A stretch of DNA of 64,000 nt. Origin: Anaspis maculata (taxonomy: Eukaryota; Arthropoda; Insecta; Coleoptera; Scraptiidae). This document shows, piece after piece, positions 45,128 to 56,400 of the stretch. Made by a program: the position numbers and the translations under genes. Location of the stretch: the NCBI GenBank assembly GCA_949128115.1, contig OX421961.1, positions 126,421,050 through 126,485,049 on the forward strand, in the 5' to 3' direction. The notes below the pieces were generated by a model. It was not told the origin of the DNA. It searched no databases and worked only from the letters and a program-made list of their open reading frames with translations. Position 1 is the first letter of the stretch, and every line of letters begins with the position of its first letter.

Positions 45128-47090
45128 GGCATTTCCACATGACGTCACGAGCTCGTCAGTGTTGCCAACCTAGTTGAATTTATAACCTCAAAAAAGTGTT
45201 AGGGAACAACCCGCGTTGTTATGATTGGAAAAAAAGTACTTTTTTGAGATTTTGGATACAGTAGGAAGCAAGTTTGTGCGTGACAATTGTTCACAAAACT
45301 CTGGCGCTTCGATCAATACTGATAGTTGGAGATGTGCTGCCCAAAATAGCTCAATAAACAAGAAAGTTTGGTGAAGTGCTTAAATCATTTTCGTCAAAAA
45401 AAAAGAAATCTGTGGCTTTTTCGGAAAACTAGATTCCTGGAAAAAAAGAGCATCTCAGGAAGTATCTCAAAGTGCCAAGAAATGCAAAGACATCTGGGAA
45501 GGAGAAAATATGCCAGTTTATTATCCTGCCGATAAGGTAAAAAGCTGACTAAATTGTTGGAATACAGAATAAATGTGAGATGATTTTACAAATTATCCAT
45601 TACTAAGCGCCCTTCTGATTTCAGAAAGTATGGCTGTGGCAAAAACTGTGACCTGTGGCGATCGTGAAATGGGAAAATCCAGCGACCAAGGAATTTCTAA
45701 GTTGACCACAATGTCACCTCAAATCCTGCTTACAAGAAGAAATTTCAGGATTTTTTAAGCAATGTGTCTTGACGCGATGAAGCCATCAACTGAAAATTCA
45801 AGATTGTCAAGTCAGGTGTACGATTTGGTCAACAGAAGATGAAGATACTCGGAGCCGATCCCATCTGGTTCACATGTGCTTACATCACAGCAAATATTAC
45901 AACTACAGTGAAGTAGAACTGTAGAAAATGGAAACTATTGTCAATTCAAACATCTAGGCTTGTGAAAGCAATGGAGAAAGCATGACTAGAGATGTAGAGG
46001 GCTCAATGAACGTGAACGTTGGGTTGGAGTTTGGAGTGGTTGAATCTTTTTTTTGAGGAAAAAATGAGAAATTCGTGGTTTTCTCGAAACGCTGGGGCTC
46101 GTGGAAGTACGAGGCATCACAGCATGTATCCCAAAGCGCCAAGAAATGGAAAGGAGGAAGGAAGGAATACACTTATTAGGATGGGTAACTAAATTGCTGT
46201 ACCCTAATACAGTTATGATGTTTGCACAAAATTATCTGTTGCTAAGCCTATCTAGTTTCAGGAAGTACCTGTGTCAAGAATTGTGGCCTTCGGCAATCTA
46301 AAAATGGGAAAATCTACGGACTGAGGAATTGCTACGTCGACCACAATTTGGAGCCTAGAATCCTCAATAGAACAATAAATATTTGTATTTTTAAGAAATG
46401 TATCTTGACACAATCAAGTTGTAGTTGAAAATTCAATATCGTTGAATCAGGTGTAAAATTTCTGTCAAGTAGGGCTCCGGTGACCGATTACATCTTCGGT
46501 GGCCGAACAGCTGTTTGAGCTAAACTTCCATGTTTTGCCTCTGTCCATATTCTACAACCGAAGTAAAGACATTCCTGCACTTTTAAAATATAAAATATAA
46601 ACAAAAACTATTGTTTGTTTCATTAATCCAGCAGTAAAAGCTGGGCCTCAAGTATTTGGGTGATTGGGAAGCACAAACCGAAGAGGTACATACCTAGCCC
46701 CACACAAGGCATATCACTCCAGCAATGCCGGGAACGTAAACCCCCAACATTCAGGTGAGGTTTGGAGGCAAAGTTCATGCCCAATTTTGTCGGAAAATAT
46801 GAATTTTCACCACTACCCTGTGCAGTTAACCTAACATGTTTGGCTTGCTTTTTCACAAAAAAACACACTTTTCCACGAGAACTTATTTTGCAGCCACATT
46901 AAGGACATTGCTTTGAACTTGATACAAGAGTTTCAAACTCAAACTCAAAAAGGTAGCCGAGGAAAAAATTGCAGAAACTGGAACTCCATAAGCGCCCTGT
47001 AGTTCGGTTGTTCTCGAACATTATTTGGTTCAAATTTGACGGGCAATTCTGGACAGTTGGCAACACTGCTGTGACGTCAATGGAAATGCC
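45128..47090. mobile_element. PIF/Harbinger-like TIR element, ~1.96 kb, no transposase seen
   Basis: Termini GGCATTTCCACATGACGTCA (45128) and TGACGTCAATGGAAATGCC (ending 47090) are inverted and flanked by TAA at 45125-45127 and 47091-47093. A 3-bp TWA duplication with TIRs starting GG fits PIF/Harbinger. Similarity continues inward past GTGTTGCCAAC. The interior contains a direct duplication of about 640 bp: segments near 45400-45620 and 46040-46260 share GCCAAGAAATGGAAAGG-like and GGAAGTATCTCAAAGCGCCA-like words. Decayed coding is suggested there by an ASQHVSQSAKKWK-like reading, but the frame is short and unidentified. Confidence 0.6.
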
Positions 47091-48710
47091 TAATTGTCTA
47101 CGCTGTCAACAGCCAGCTTTGTAACAAGCCCTTAATAGCTGAACAGAAGTAGGTAGTAAATAACGAGAAACACTAGCAAACCGTTTGCGGTGTTCAGTAG
47201 CAGGGAATGATCCGCGCTATTCAAAGTTGTCGTTCGAGGTTCGAGTGCCTGATTTCTGTCCGCTCCAGAAAACTCGCTGTACCACGAAACGTTTTTTATG
47301 TTTCGTAACGAGGCTTAGTAACGAGGCAAAATGTGCAAATTGTAGCTGCAGTTGCAGCTGCGGGGACCGATTACACTGCATGCATGCATCTATAATCACT
47401 TATCCAGTAATCCCAGAGCCCAAAAGTCTCTACTGCGTTCGAATAACCCCATCACGGCTGCTGGAACGCGTCTCCCTCAAAGTGACGTCTTAATCTAGCC
47501 AAATGAACGTTTCAACGTTATCGCTTGCTCAAAACAAATAACCTTTAGCCCCCATCATTCAGGTCCTGTGCACTTGCCGCTGGGATACATTTCCATCAAG
47601 ATTTCTCGGAATTATAGTCCACGCTTGTTTCTCGAACATTACGTAAATTACAATTAATATTAACCTGTAAATACCTAGGTGAGCAAGCCACCGCTTCCAA
47701 AATTTCTTCCAGACGTACCCTTTGTTCGCCTGGATTTTTTGCTTCCAGGTGATAAAACGTTTATTTTTAAAACACATACACCTACACACACCCAAATCTA
47801 ATATTTCGTTTTCAATGCAGATTTATCGGTATGATATCCGAGACTTCTGTTTCTCAAACAGTGCGTGATGATAGTGACTATTAACTACCGTTTCCAAGTT
47901 CTCACCAGCACGTATCGTCTGCTTTTCAAGAATTTTTGCCTCGAGGCAGCGGCATTTTGTTTATCTCACATACAACAAACTAATATCCCGTTTTCCAAGC
48001 AACCACCATAAATAAACACGCAGGCTTTATTGAAAAGTGCGCAATCTACGATATTGTTGTTTCGTGTGTGCGTTCTTCCTTTGCCTCCAGTCAGTCGTTT
48101 TGCTCCGTGCTCTTCGCTGTCCTCGCGTTACCCGGGAGAACAGATGGATGAGATGCGGATGACGAGGGTGATTTGGCGCGAAACGGCATCCATAATACTG
48201 AATCCGAATCAAGCGCGATCGAGCCCGGCTTTTCCGTGAACATGGCCCTGCGAATGCATAAATTTTAATCCGAGGAGGGGCGTGGGAACCCGTTAATTTA
48301 TTGATGGATTTTTTCCGCGAACAGCACCCTCTTTGTCTCAATCAAGTTGACGTTTTTAATGCATGATTGGTTGCATGTTCCTTTTTTCTACTTTTTTCGT
48401 GGGAGCACCGAGCGAAATCAAATAAGCTTCACAATGGCTGTCGTAAATCTGTAAATTGACAGTTGATCTTCGAGCTATGCCTGCTATTTATAAACGTAGG
48501 GATGCGAATATAAACGGGAACGTCGTAGAGGAGCCGGAAATCGATCGCTGCAACATCCACTTGCTTTTAAAACGAGCCGGCTTTTTATCGGAAAACTGTT
48601 ATCGGCGACAGTCATTACCCCTTAAATGAACTTGATGTCATTATTATCCCTGCTGTGTGGATATGTTTGATAAAATAATGATTTTCCTATATATTTTTAT
48701 GCTAGTGACT
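47091..48710. other. No supported gene
   Basis: No gene recognised. The 102-codon plus frame at 47185-47493 is cysteine-rich with a CSCSCSCG run but has no known zinc-binding arrangement and sits over a CAGCTGCAGTTGCAGCTG simple repeat near 47345. Confidence 0.3.
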
Positions 48711-48713
48711 GCA

Positions 48714-49855
48714 TAAGGAGGAAGTCAACATACAAATTGCAGACTTGCTTGACCAAGGAATTATTGAACACTCAACCTTTATCGCACCACTTTAGGTCGT
48801 TCTCAAAAAAATGGATGCAACGAACAAACGCAAATGGCGTTTGGACGTAGACTATCGAAAACTACACGAAAACGAGACTAGATGATCGGTATCATTAACC
48901 GAACATCTCCGAAATACTCGACACATTGGGCAGAAGTCGATACTTCACCTGTCTTGACTTCGCTAATGGTTCCCACCAGATTGGAATGGAGCCTAGCGAC
49001 GTCAAAGAAATGGCTTCTAGTGTGGACAATAGACAATATAATTTAAAAAAAATGCATTTCGGTTCAAAAAACATAATGCCCTCAACTTTTCAGCGCGTTA
49101 TGGACCACATTTTAAGAGGCACCCAAAACGAAATCTGCTTTGTATACCTGGATGACATGATAATGTTTTCTGCTTCCTTTCAGGAACATGTCATCAGATT
49201 CAGCGAAGTATTCGAAAGACTCAGGAGAGCCAACTTGAGAATTCAGCTAGACAAATCGGATTTTAACAATAAATAGATCCAGTACCTGGGACGAGTTGTC
49301 ACCTCACAAGAAATAGGCCCAATCCAGGGAAAATTTTGGCCATGGAAAATTTTCCGATCCCAACAACAACAAAAAACGATTTTTAGGATTGATTGGATTT
49401 TATCGCAAGTTTATAAAAAGTTTCGCGGCTAAATCACTTACCTCATGATTGAATCCAAAACAAAGAGATTGACGTTGAGGACGGAGATTATTCCAAATAT
49501 TTAGACCTTTGTAGAACGCTTTTTGTGAAGAGCCATTATTTCAATATCCAAATTCTAAATTCAGCTTGTACTCACCTGTTGAGCAAGTAACCACGCAATC
49601 GGTGCGGTTCTGTCACAAGATTCTGTGAGTTCAGACCTACCCATTTTATATGTATCAAGGACTCTTAATGGCTACGAAATAAAGTGCTCCATTATACAGA
49701 AGAAGCTACTCGCTGTAGGTCACGGAACCAAAATGTTTGGGCATTACCTTTTCGATCGTAAATTCAAGATCGTCAGTGACCATAAGCCCTTCTGAACGAT
49801 GAATGCCCAACATTAGTGCAGTTTGGTAAGAAGGTTTGGTATAGGCATACTTCAA
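48714..49855 (+). pseudogene. Decayed Ty3/gypsy-type pol (RT-RNase H)
   Basis: The order of motifs is that of Ty3/gypsy reverse transcriptase. LLDQGIIEHS (about 48746) and RLDVDYRKLH (about 48838) are followed by YFTCLDFANGSHQI (about 48944), FQRVMDHILRG (about 49089) and the catalytic YLDDMI (about 49145). Past a stop near 49275 come FLGLIGFYRKFIKSF in a shifted frame (about 49381) and RNase H pieces AIGAVLSQ and KFKIVSDHKPF (about 49600 and 49765). At least three stops or frame changes are seen. No LTR or integrase is recognised nearby. The motifs resemble insect gypsy/17.6-type elements and differ from the element at 51.3 kb. Confidence 0.82.
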
Positions 49856-50900
49856 ATTTCAACTCAATTGGATCAAATAGATGAAAAATAAATTAATAAT
49901 GATCTGGTATACCTACAACCACCGAGCAGTGTAAAAGAACGTCCAAAGTCTCTTTTACAAAGTCATTTTTCACTGTGCCCAACTTTGTGCTTCGGATAAA
50001 GCTTTAAGCCGGTGAGGAAGCATTTGTTGGGAGAAAATTGCCCACGAAAGTTTTCCAAGAACTCAAGTTTGCTCTGTGTGTGTGTTGGAAAAATCTTTTA
50101 GTAAATAGAAGTTTAGATGTCCCTTGAATAAATCATCGCGGGCGGTTGCAGTAGCTACGGGTCCTATACACCGCACACACATTATACGACTCATGAAATA
50201 ATAAAAGTATACAGTGGGCAGCCGCCATCAATAATTAAGCCTTGTCCATTAGTGAATCATTATTGTAGCCAGTTGTAGTCCCTATGGTGGCTTTTCTCGT
50301 AATCAATGGGATTTGCTCTCGGGCGGCAGATGATACCTGAATCACTCATGGATGCCTAAATACTTCCAAAACCGAGCCAATTTCCTGCCGCTCGCGTCCA
50401 GTCAATCATTTGCTTCGACCAAGTCCATATATGTAACGGAGTTTCATGACTGTAATCAACGCAAACTGCATTTATACCGCAATCAATTACATTCTGATGC
50501 TGCACCATCATACGACGCATTGAGGTGGGTTGTCGTGATTTCGCATGAGCTGAATGGTCATGCTGACTTCGCTTTCAACACACCAGGTACGTACCGACAG
50601 AATTAATTGCACGTGTTGGATGCTCATCACCGAAATCGTTCCGGAATCTAATCTGTTAGTCGAACAGGCGCTTTAAAATTCCGGACAGCAGCACAAAAAT
50701 TTGCGCAGGTAAATAAAAGAAGTTGGAAGGCTGAATGGCAACTTTCTAAGAGTTTCAGGAAAAAGCGCGTTGTGTTTAGGCCTTCACTTACATGTAAATA
50801 TTGGTGACTTCGTGAGCAAGACTTTGTGCCATGTCAAGATTCCACTATGCAACCAGTAATATAATTAATGCAACCAACAATACACGCAAGCACATGAATG
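49856..50900. other. No supported gene
   Basis: Nothing recognised. An 84-codon plus frame at 50352-50606 has no domain that I can name. Confidence 0.35.
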
Positions 50901-50902
50901 GT

Positions 50903-51030
50903 GCTATTCTGTAAAAAAAATATTCCATAAACGCTCTGTTATGTAAAAATCCCTGGCGGCCATTGGCTGTTGCCTAAGTAATAACAGCGTAACAGAGCTT
51001 TTATGGAATGTAATTTTTTAGAGAATCGCA
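50903..51030. mobile_element. 128-bp MITE (ATTCCATAAACGCTCTGTTA family), copy 1
   Basis: ATTCCATAAACGCTCTGTTA (about 50931) is mirrored by GTAACAGAGCTTTTATGGAAT (about 50991). Outer bases GCTATTCTGTAAAAAA pair with TTTTTTAGAGAATCGC. The loop contains GGCCATTGGCTGTTGCCTA. A second, truncated copy is at 58839-58931. Confidence 0.7.
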
Positions 51031-51272
51031 ACAGAATTTCTATTGTGGGTTGCATTAAAAATCGGTTGTGTCAGCCCAAAACTACAAAATATCTGAAACT
51101 TCCCCGGCAAGTAGCAAGAAACGAATAGAGGTCTTTTGAGCGAGATGTCCAATCGGGAATGATGAAACCCAAGCCCGGTGTTACAGGTACCTACACCTAC
51201 AACACAGTACGCAACTTGATGATAGCCCGGGAAACAAAAAAATCTCGAACGTTTTTGTTTCGGTTATCATAC

Positions 51273-51782
51273 TGTTACGATATTTCGCGTACGGGTTCGA
51301 ATATAATTGAGACGAACTTTTAAAACACACACTGTTTATTTCTGCGTACCACTACTACAATAAATGCCAACAATGATCGCTTGGAATTATGTCGCAGGTA
51401 CTTCGCTTGTTATTACTCGCTATCTAATTCATTACTGCCGCGAGCTCCCGGCTGACGCCTTATATAAGGCCTCCGAATAATGTTCCCGAAGTTTCTGTCT
51501 GCTTCCAGCAAATTCCATGAGGGTCTGGCATATGCGGTTTCTAGATCATTCCTGAATAATCGCACACGTTACCTGTATGCTTTCCATGTGTTCTGAGATC
51601 TGCGCCTCCACCAAAGTGGATTGATGTGGCTTGATCGAACGTTCAAGTCTCCATTGGGTTCACATACAAGAACGCTCTGGAATGCACGAGATTGCTCCAG
51701 ACTTCTACACTGCGATCTAATGGTGGAAAGATCGAGAAACATCGAGTGTTTACCTATAAGTACAAGATTGCCGCTCGTAACA
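51273..51782 (-). repeat. 3' LTR of the gypsy element
   Basis: 510 bp from TGTTACGATA to CTCGTAACA (TG...CA), preceded by ATAC at 51269-51272. It is the same length as the LTR at 57112-57621. By eye I count about five substitutions between the two (for example near 51393, 51597, 51609, 51711 and 51768), so they are close to 99% identical. Confidence 0.93.
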
Positions 51783-51797
51783 CTGCCCCCCTCTTAA
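51783..51797 (-). promoter_or_regulatory. Polypurine tract of the gypsy element
   Basis: Directly inside the 3' LTR the minus strand reads AAGAGGGGGGCAG, a purine run of the kind that primes plus-strand DNA synthesis in LTR retrotransposons. Its position next to the LTR is the main support. Confidence 0.75.
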
Positions 51798-52909
51798 GCC
51801 TGTTCGTCCCGAATAGGCTCATCGTTACTCCCGGAGTAACGTGCAAGGCGATCAAGGTGGACAACTTTCATCTTGGCTCTCGGGGCTCGCTGGATTCTGT
51901 ACACGACGTCATTGATCCTCTTGACTACCGTGTACGGTCCTTCCCACGACGGATGCAACTTCGGAGACCTTCCCTTCTTTCGTTGAGGATTGTACAACCA
52001 GACCAAGTCACCAGCCTGAAATCCCGTGGAGTTCGCCTTCAAGTCGTAACGGGTCTTCATTCGGTCGGTCGCGATTCGAATCCGGTTTCGAACCAACTCG
52101 TGGATGTCACACATTCTTTGTCTCAGGTCGTCGACGTATTCGGGGATGTCTTTAGGATCATTCTCCGGCGTGCCAAATTGCAAATCACAGGGGAGGCGAA
52201 GCTCTCGGCCAAAAAGAACACGTGCTGGTGTTTCCCCTGTGGTGTCGTGAATGGCAGCGCGATACGCCATCAGGAAAATCGGCAGATGACGATCCCAGTC
52301 TCGCTGATGCTCGTCGACGACCTTTGACAGGTGCTGCTCCATCGTCCGGTTGAACCGTTCAACCATTCCGTCGGACCGTGGGTGAAGGGGCGTCGTCCTG
52401 GTTTTCTGTATTCCGAGTAGAGTACAGATACCTTGGAACACGTTGGACTCGAAGTTTCGTCCTTGGTCTGAGTGTAGCTCCAGAGGTACTCCGAAGCGGC
52501 TTATCAGATTGTCCACCAGCACCCTTGCCACTGTAGAAGCCTCTTGGTTGGGCAGGGCGTACGCTTCCGGCCACTTGCTAAAGTAGTCCATGGCAACCAG
52601 GATGTATTTGTTGCCATCTTCCGTTGTCGGAAACGGGCCAGCCACATCGATCGCGATGCGTTCAAAAGGCGCTCCAACATTGTAAGTCTTCAGCTCCCCT
52701 CGGCTGCGAGTTCTTGGTCCTTTGCTGGCCGCACAAACCTCGCACTGGCGACACCATGTTTCCACGTCGTTCCGGCAGTTCACCCAGTAGAACCGCTCGC
52801 GCACCTTGGCCAACGTTTTGTTCACACCAAGGTGCCCTCCAGTGACGCCATCGTGCATCTCCTTCAGGACCTCTCTCACTCTCTTCTTGGGAAGCACCAG
52901 TTGAACCAT
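51794..52909 (-). CDS. Gypsy integrase (C-terminal part of Pol)
   Basis: This 371-codon open segment is the integrase of the element. Near the start is the HHCC zinc-binding domain: the histidines of MHDGVTGGHLG, then WCRQCEVC. The DDE catalytic core follows, with the first D in IDVAGPFP (about residue 90), the second in LHSDQGRNFES (about 145), and the E in DGMVERFNRT (about 185). A C-terminal GPY/F-type module (WEGPYTVVKRINDVVYRI) is near residue 330. All catalytic residues are present. The displayed ATG is internal: the frame continues upstream (toward higher coordinates) to about 53054, where the LINE insertion breaks the polyprotein. It integrates element DNA into the genome. Confidence 0.92.
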   Translation of the reverse strand: MVQLVLPKKRVREVLKEMHDGVTGGHLGVNKTLAKVRERFYWVNCRNDVETWCRQCEVCAASKGPRTRSRGELKTYNVGAPFERIAIDVAGPFPTTEDGNKYILVAMDYFSKWPEAYALPNQEASTVARVLVDNLISRFGVPLELHSDQGRNFESNVFQGICTLLGIQKTRTTPLHPRSDGMVERFNRTMEQHLSKVVDEHQRDWDRHLPIFLMAYRAAIHDTTGETPARVLFGRELRLPCDLQFGTPENDPKDIPEYVDDLRQRMCDIHELVRNRIRIATDRMKTRYDLKANSTGFQAGDLVWLYNPQRKKGRSPKLHPSWEGPYTVVKRINDVVYRIQRAPRAKMKVVHLDRLARYSGSNDEPIRDEQA

Positions 52910-53054
52910 CTCCTTCTTTCCATCAGGACTCTCCCAGACTCTCTTCAGCAGCCCATTCTCTATCCTCAGAGAATTCCACTGAGCCCAAAGAGCCTTGAAT
53001 TCGGGTCCTTCTCCAGATATCTCGGCCCATTCTGGTCTGTCCTGGCCAAGTTCT

Positions 53055-53466
53055 GTTCAAGGTAGTCAATTCCATCATCGACTGTCCAGAGATACTGTCC
53101 AGCTTGAACCTGCGTGTTCCTAGGCAGGGGTCTCGCTGTCGTCAACTGTTCCACCTGCCACACGCGAGAACGAATGTGCTGATGTCCTCCCCTCTCTATA
53201 AGATGATACGCAGCTACTCCGACATCGAGGAAGGATGTGACATTTTCAACGCGACTATACCATCTATCCGAGAAATTTTCAACTGTCTGTATCGATAGCC
53301 CATAGATCTTTGTTTTTTTAATTGTGAAGTCTTTCAGTTTTGTATTGTTTCATTGCCTTATACACAATTATGTTGTTCACTATTTTTTGTTCATCATCTT
53401 GTAAATAGGATATTTCCTGTAGATGATTAAATAAATTATTATTATTATTATTATTATTATTAATAT
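53055..53466 (+). mobile_element. 5'-truncated LINE 3' end inserted in gypsy pol
   Basis: The 412-bp insert ends in a run of ATT/TTA triplets (about 53433-53463) after TAAATAAATTATTATT, a common 3' tail of non-LTR retrotransposons. A plus-strand frame (53104-53298) reads RQLFHLPHARTNVLMSSPLY and DIFN before its stop, which resembles the C-terminus of LINE ORF2 proteins, where RTN..SP(L/I)YR is conserved. Direct repeats AGTTCT at 53049-53054 and 53467-53472 are the target duplication. Removing the insert with one repeat rejoins the gypsy pol reading frame exactly. Clade (R1, Jockey or related) cannot be fixed from so little. Confidence 0.85.
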
Positions 53467-56400
53467 AGTTCTTTCCTTTCAGCAAGCGTACCGATGGCTG
53501 GGTCCTCACGCTGCTCCTTCTTGAGCTCAGCCGTAGTCCAATTTCTCGGGGTGTCGAAAACGATTGCCTTGACTTCGACGTTCCCATTCTGCTGGTCTAC
53601 CCTCTTGCAGTGTTTACAATCTTCGTTGCATGGTCTTCGAGAAAGAGCATCCGCGTTGCCATGACTTCTTCCAGGGCGGTGTTGGACCTTGAAGTCATAT
53701 TGTTGAAGTTTCTCGATCCACCGTGCCAACTGTCCCTCGGAATTCTTCAACTGCAGTAGCCATTTCAGGGCAGCGTGGTCAGTCCTCACCAAAAATTTCC
53801 GGCCATAGAGGTACTGGTGAAAGTGATCGACAGCTTTCACTATGGCCAGTAGCTCCCTACGCGTCACGCAGTAGTTCCTTTTAGGCTTGGACAACACCTT
53901 GCTGTAGTACTCCACTACTCGCTCTTGGCCCTGCTGGTGTTGTGACAGCACTGCTCCAATTCCGGTGTTGCTGGCATCAGTGTCCAAGATGTATTGTCCA
54001 TGCAGTTGAGGATATGCCAGGATGGGACTCGAACACAATGCAATCTTCAGAGTCTTGAATGAGTTTTCGCACTCCTTGGTCCACAGGAATGGCGCACGGT
54101 CTTCAGTCAGTTTGTGTAAAGGCTTAGCAATGTCAGCGAACTTTTCTACAAATCGTCTGTAGTAGGTGCATAAGCCCAAAAAACTTCTGACTTCATGCTG
54201 ATTTCTCGGTCGTGGCCATTCTCGTACAGCATCCAATTTCGCTGGATCGGTTTCGATTCCTTCCGACGACACTGCGTGCCCCAAAAATTTGACTTGCTTC
54301 TGGAAGAGCACGCTATTCTTTGGGTTGAGCTTGAGATGTGCACCTCGAAGACGTCGAATTACCTCCCGGAGGTTCTTCAGGTGCTCCTCGAAGGTTCGAC
54401 CGATGACCATCACGTCGTCGAGGTAGACTAGGCAAGTTTCCCACGTAAGACCTCGCAAGACGCACTCCATTAGACGTTCAAACGTGGCAGGTGCGTTGCA
54501 AAGTCCAAACGGCATCACAGTAAACTGATAAAGGCCGCTCCCAGCGGAAAACGCCGTCTTCTCTTTGTCGTCGTTGTGGAGTCCCACTTGCCAGTAACCA
54601 CTCTTCAGGTCAAGCGTCGAAAACCATCTCGATCCAGACAGCGTGCTCAAAGTGTCGTCAATCCGAGGAAGTGGATAGCTGTCTTTCTTTGTCACATCAT
54701 TGAGTTTGCGGTAGTCTACGCAAAATCGTGTACTACCGTCTTTCTTCGTGACCAAAACAACCGGTGAAGACCATGGGCTCGTCGATTCTTCGATCACGCC
54801 TTCATCCAACATGTTTTTCAAGAGCTTCGACACCTCTTCTTGCTTCGCCAATGGTAGGCGCCGGGGAGCCTGTCGGATCGGTGCGGCGTTCTCAGTGTTA
54901 ATCCGATGTTGGATCACGTTGGTCCTTCCGGTAGGGTTACCTTCCATGGCAAAGGCTGCAGCTTCTTCCTGGATGAATTGCGTCGCAAGCTCCTTCTCCT
55001 TGCCACTCAGATGTTTCCAGTCAGGCGAGAACATCTCCACTAGCTTTTTCTCTAAGAGCTTGGGAGTCGCAGCCTTTGTCGATATGTCTTCACAACGTGA
55101 GATCCACTCTACGGGTTCACACTTGCCCAGGGTCTCTCCTTCCTTGATTGTTTTGCTCGTCTTGTTCGGGTTAATGACTCTGATCGGGATTTTTGTCTTG
55201 TCCATGTTGATTAATGTCTTAGCCATGATGCAGCTGGCAGCTGTGTCGGGTTCAGCAATGCCGGCGACATGTCCTCCAGGTTGTCCGCTTAATGTTGCCC
55301 ACACGATTTTCTCGGAGTTAGCGGCCACACGAACGGTTTCAGCCGAAAGTAGGCGGATTTCTTCAGCGGCCTTCATGGATGTTCTAAGCGCCAATTCCTC
55401 GTTCCCGATTTTCAACGTCCGCTGTCCAACATCCAGGATGAATCCGTACTTATCCATCAAGTCCAGGCCAAGTATGAAATCGTCAACAATGTCAGCGACC
55501 AGGAACTTTTCTCGCAAAAGAAATCGTCCGAAGCGAATGCTTACTTCAGCTTCTCCGTGCAATGTAGCAGACTCTCCGGTAGCTGTAGTCAAACGAGCGC
55601 CGTCCGTCAGTGGCACAATGTGTTGCTGTCGAAGAATTCCTCGTCGAACGATTGACTTCGTGGCTCCCGTATCGATTACGAACACGCAATCGTCCTCGTC
55701 AAGCTTTCCACTGAGAAGAAGGCTATTGGGTGACTTCTGCAGCAGTGAGACGGAGTAACTCCTGGGGCATTGAGGACTGCCAGCCAGCGTGCGCCCCTTA
55801 GCGCTAGCTGGAATTAGTTTTCCTGGGCTGATAGTTCTCCATCCCGGTGTGGAACGGTCACTTGAACTCGACCTTTGCCTGCAGTCTCGAAGCAGATGTC
55901 CCGGTTTTCTACAGCCGAAGCAACGCGGTCTTCCTCCAGCTCTTGGCTCGCCTTGGGGTCTGTTCCGAGACATGGCGCTAAGAAGTTCCTCAAACATCTC
56001 CTTCACCGATTTCTCGGAAGGATGTGATGCTCCGGATTCATCAAAGTTCACCTCTCTAAAACGATGAGGGCGCGATGCATCCTTAGCAGCCTCGATGCGA
56101 ATAGCTTGGATGAGTGCGTCGCTGATGTTGGCTGGATTGCTGATCATGACCATCTGACGCAGATCTGGATCTCTTATTCCGCCCATGAAAGTTTCCTTGG
56201 CGATGTCGGCCAAAACATCCGCTGGATGGGCTGGATATGCCAGGTGAACCAGCCTCAGGACTTCGGATTCGAATTCCTGAAGGCTTTCTCCGCTCTTTTG
56301 TGTCCTGGCCTTCAGCTGGGTTTGATGGATCTGCCGCACATGATTGTCCCCATACCGAAGCTCAAGGACCCTCGTCAGCTTGGCAAAGTCCTTCTGCTCA

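Noticed and set aside
47185..47493. Cysteine-rich 102-codon frame as a zinc-binding or toxin-like peptide
   Set aside because: The cysteines come from a simple CAGCTGCAGTTGCAGCTG repeat; there is no signal peptide or known cysteine spacing.
51692..52327. 211-codon plus-strand open frame
   Set aside because: Antisense to the integrase frame and partly inside the LTR; no domain of its own.
54748..55758. 336-codon plus-strand open frame
   Set aside because: It is antisense to the gypsy gag-pol frame (protease region) and has no independent motifs; it is a shadow of the real frame.
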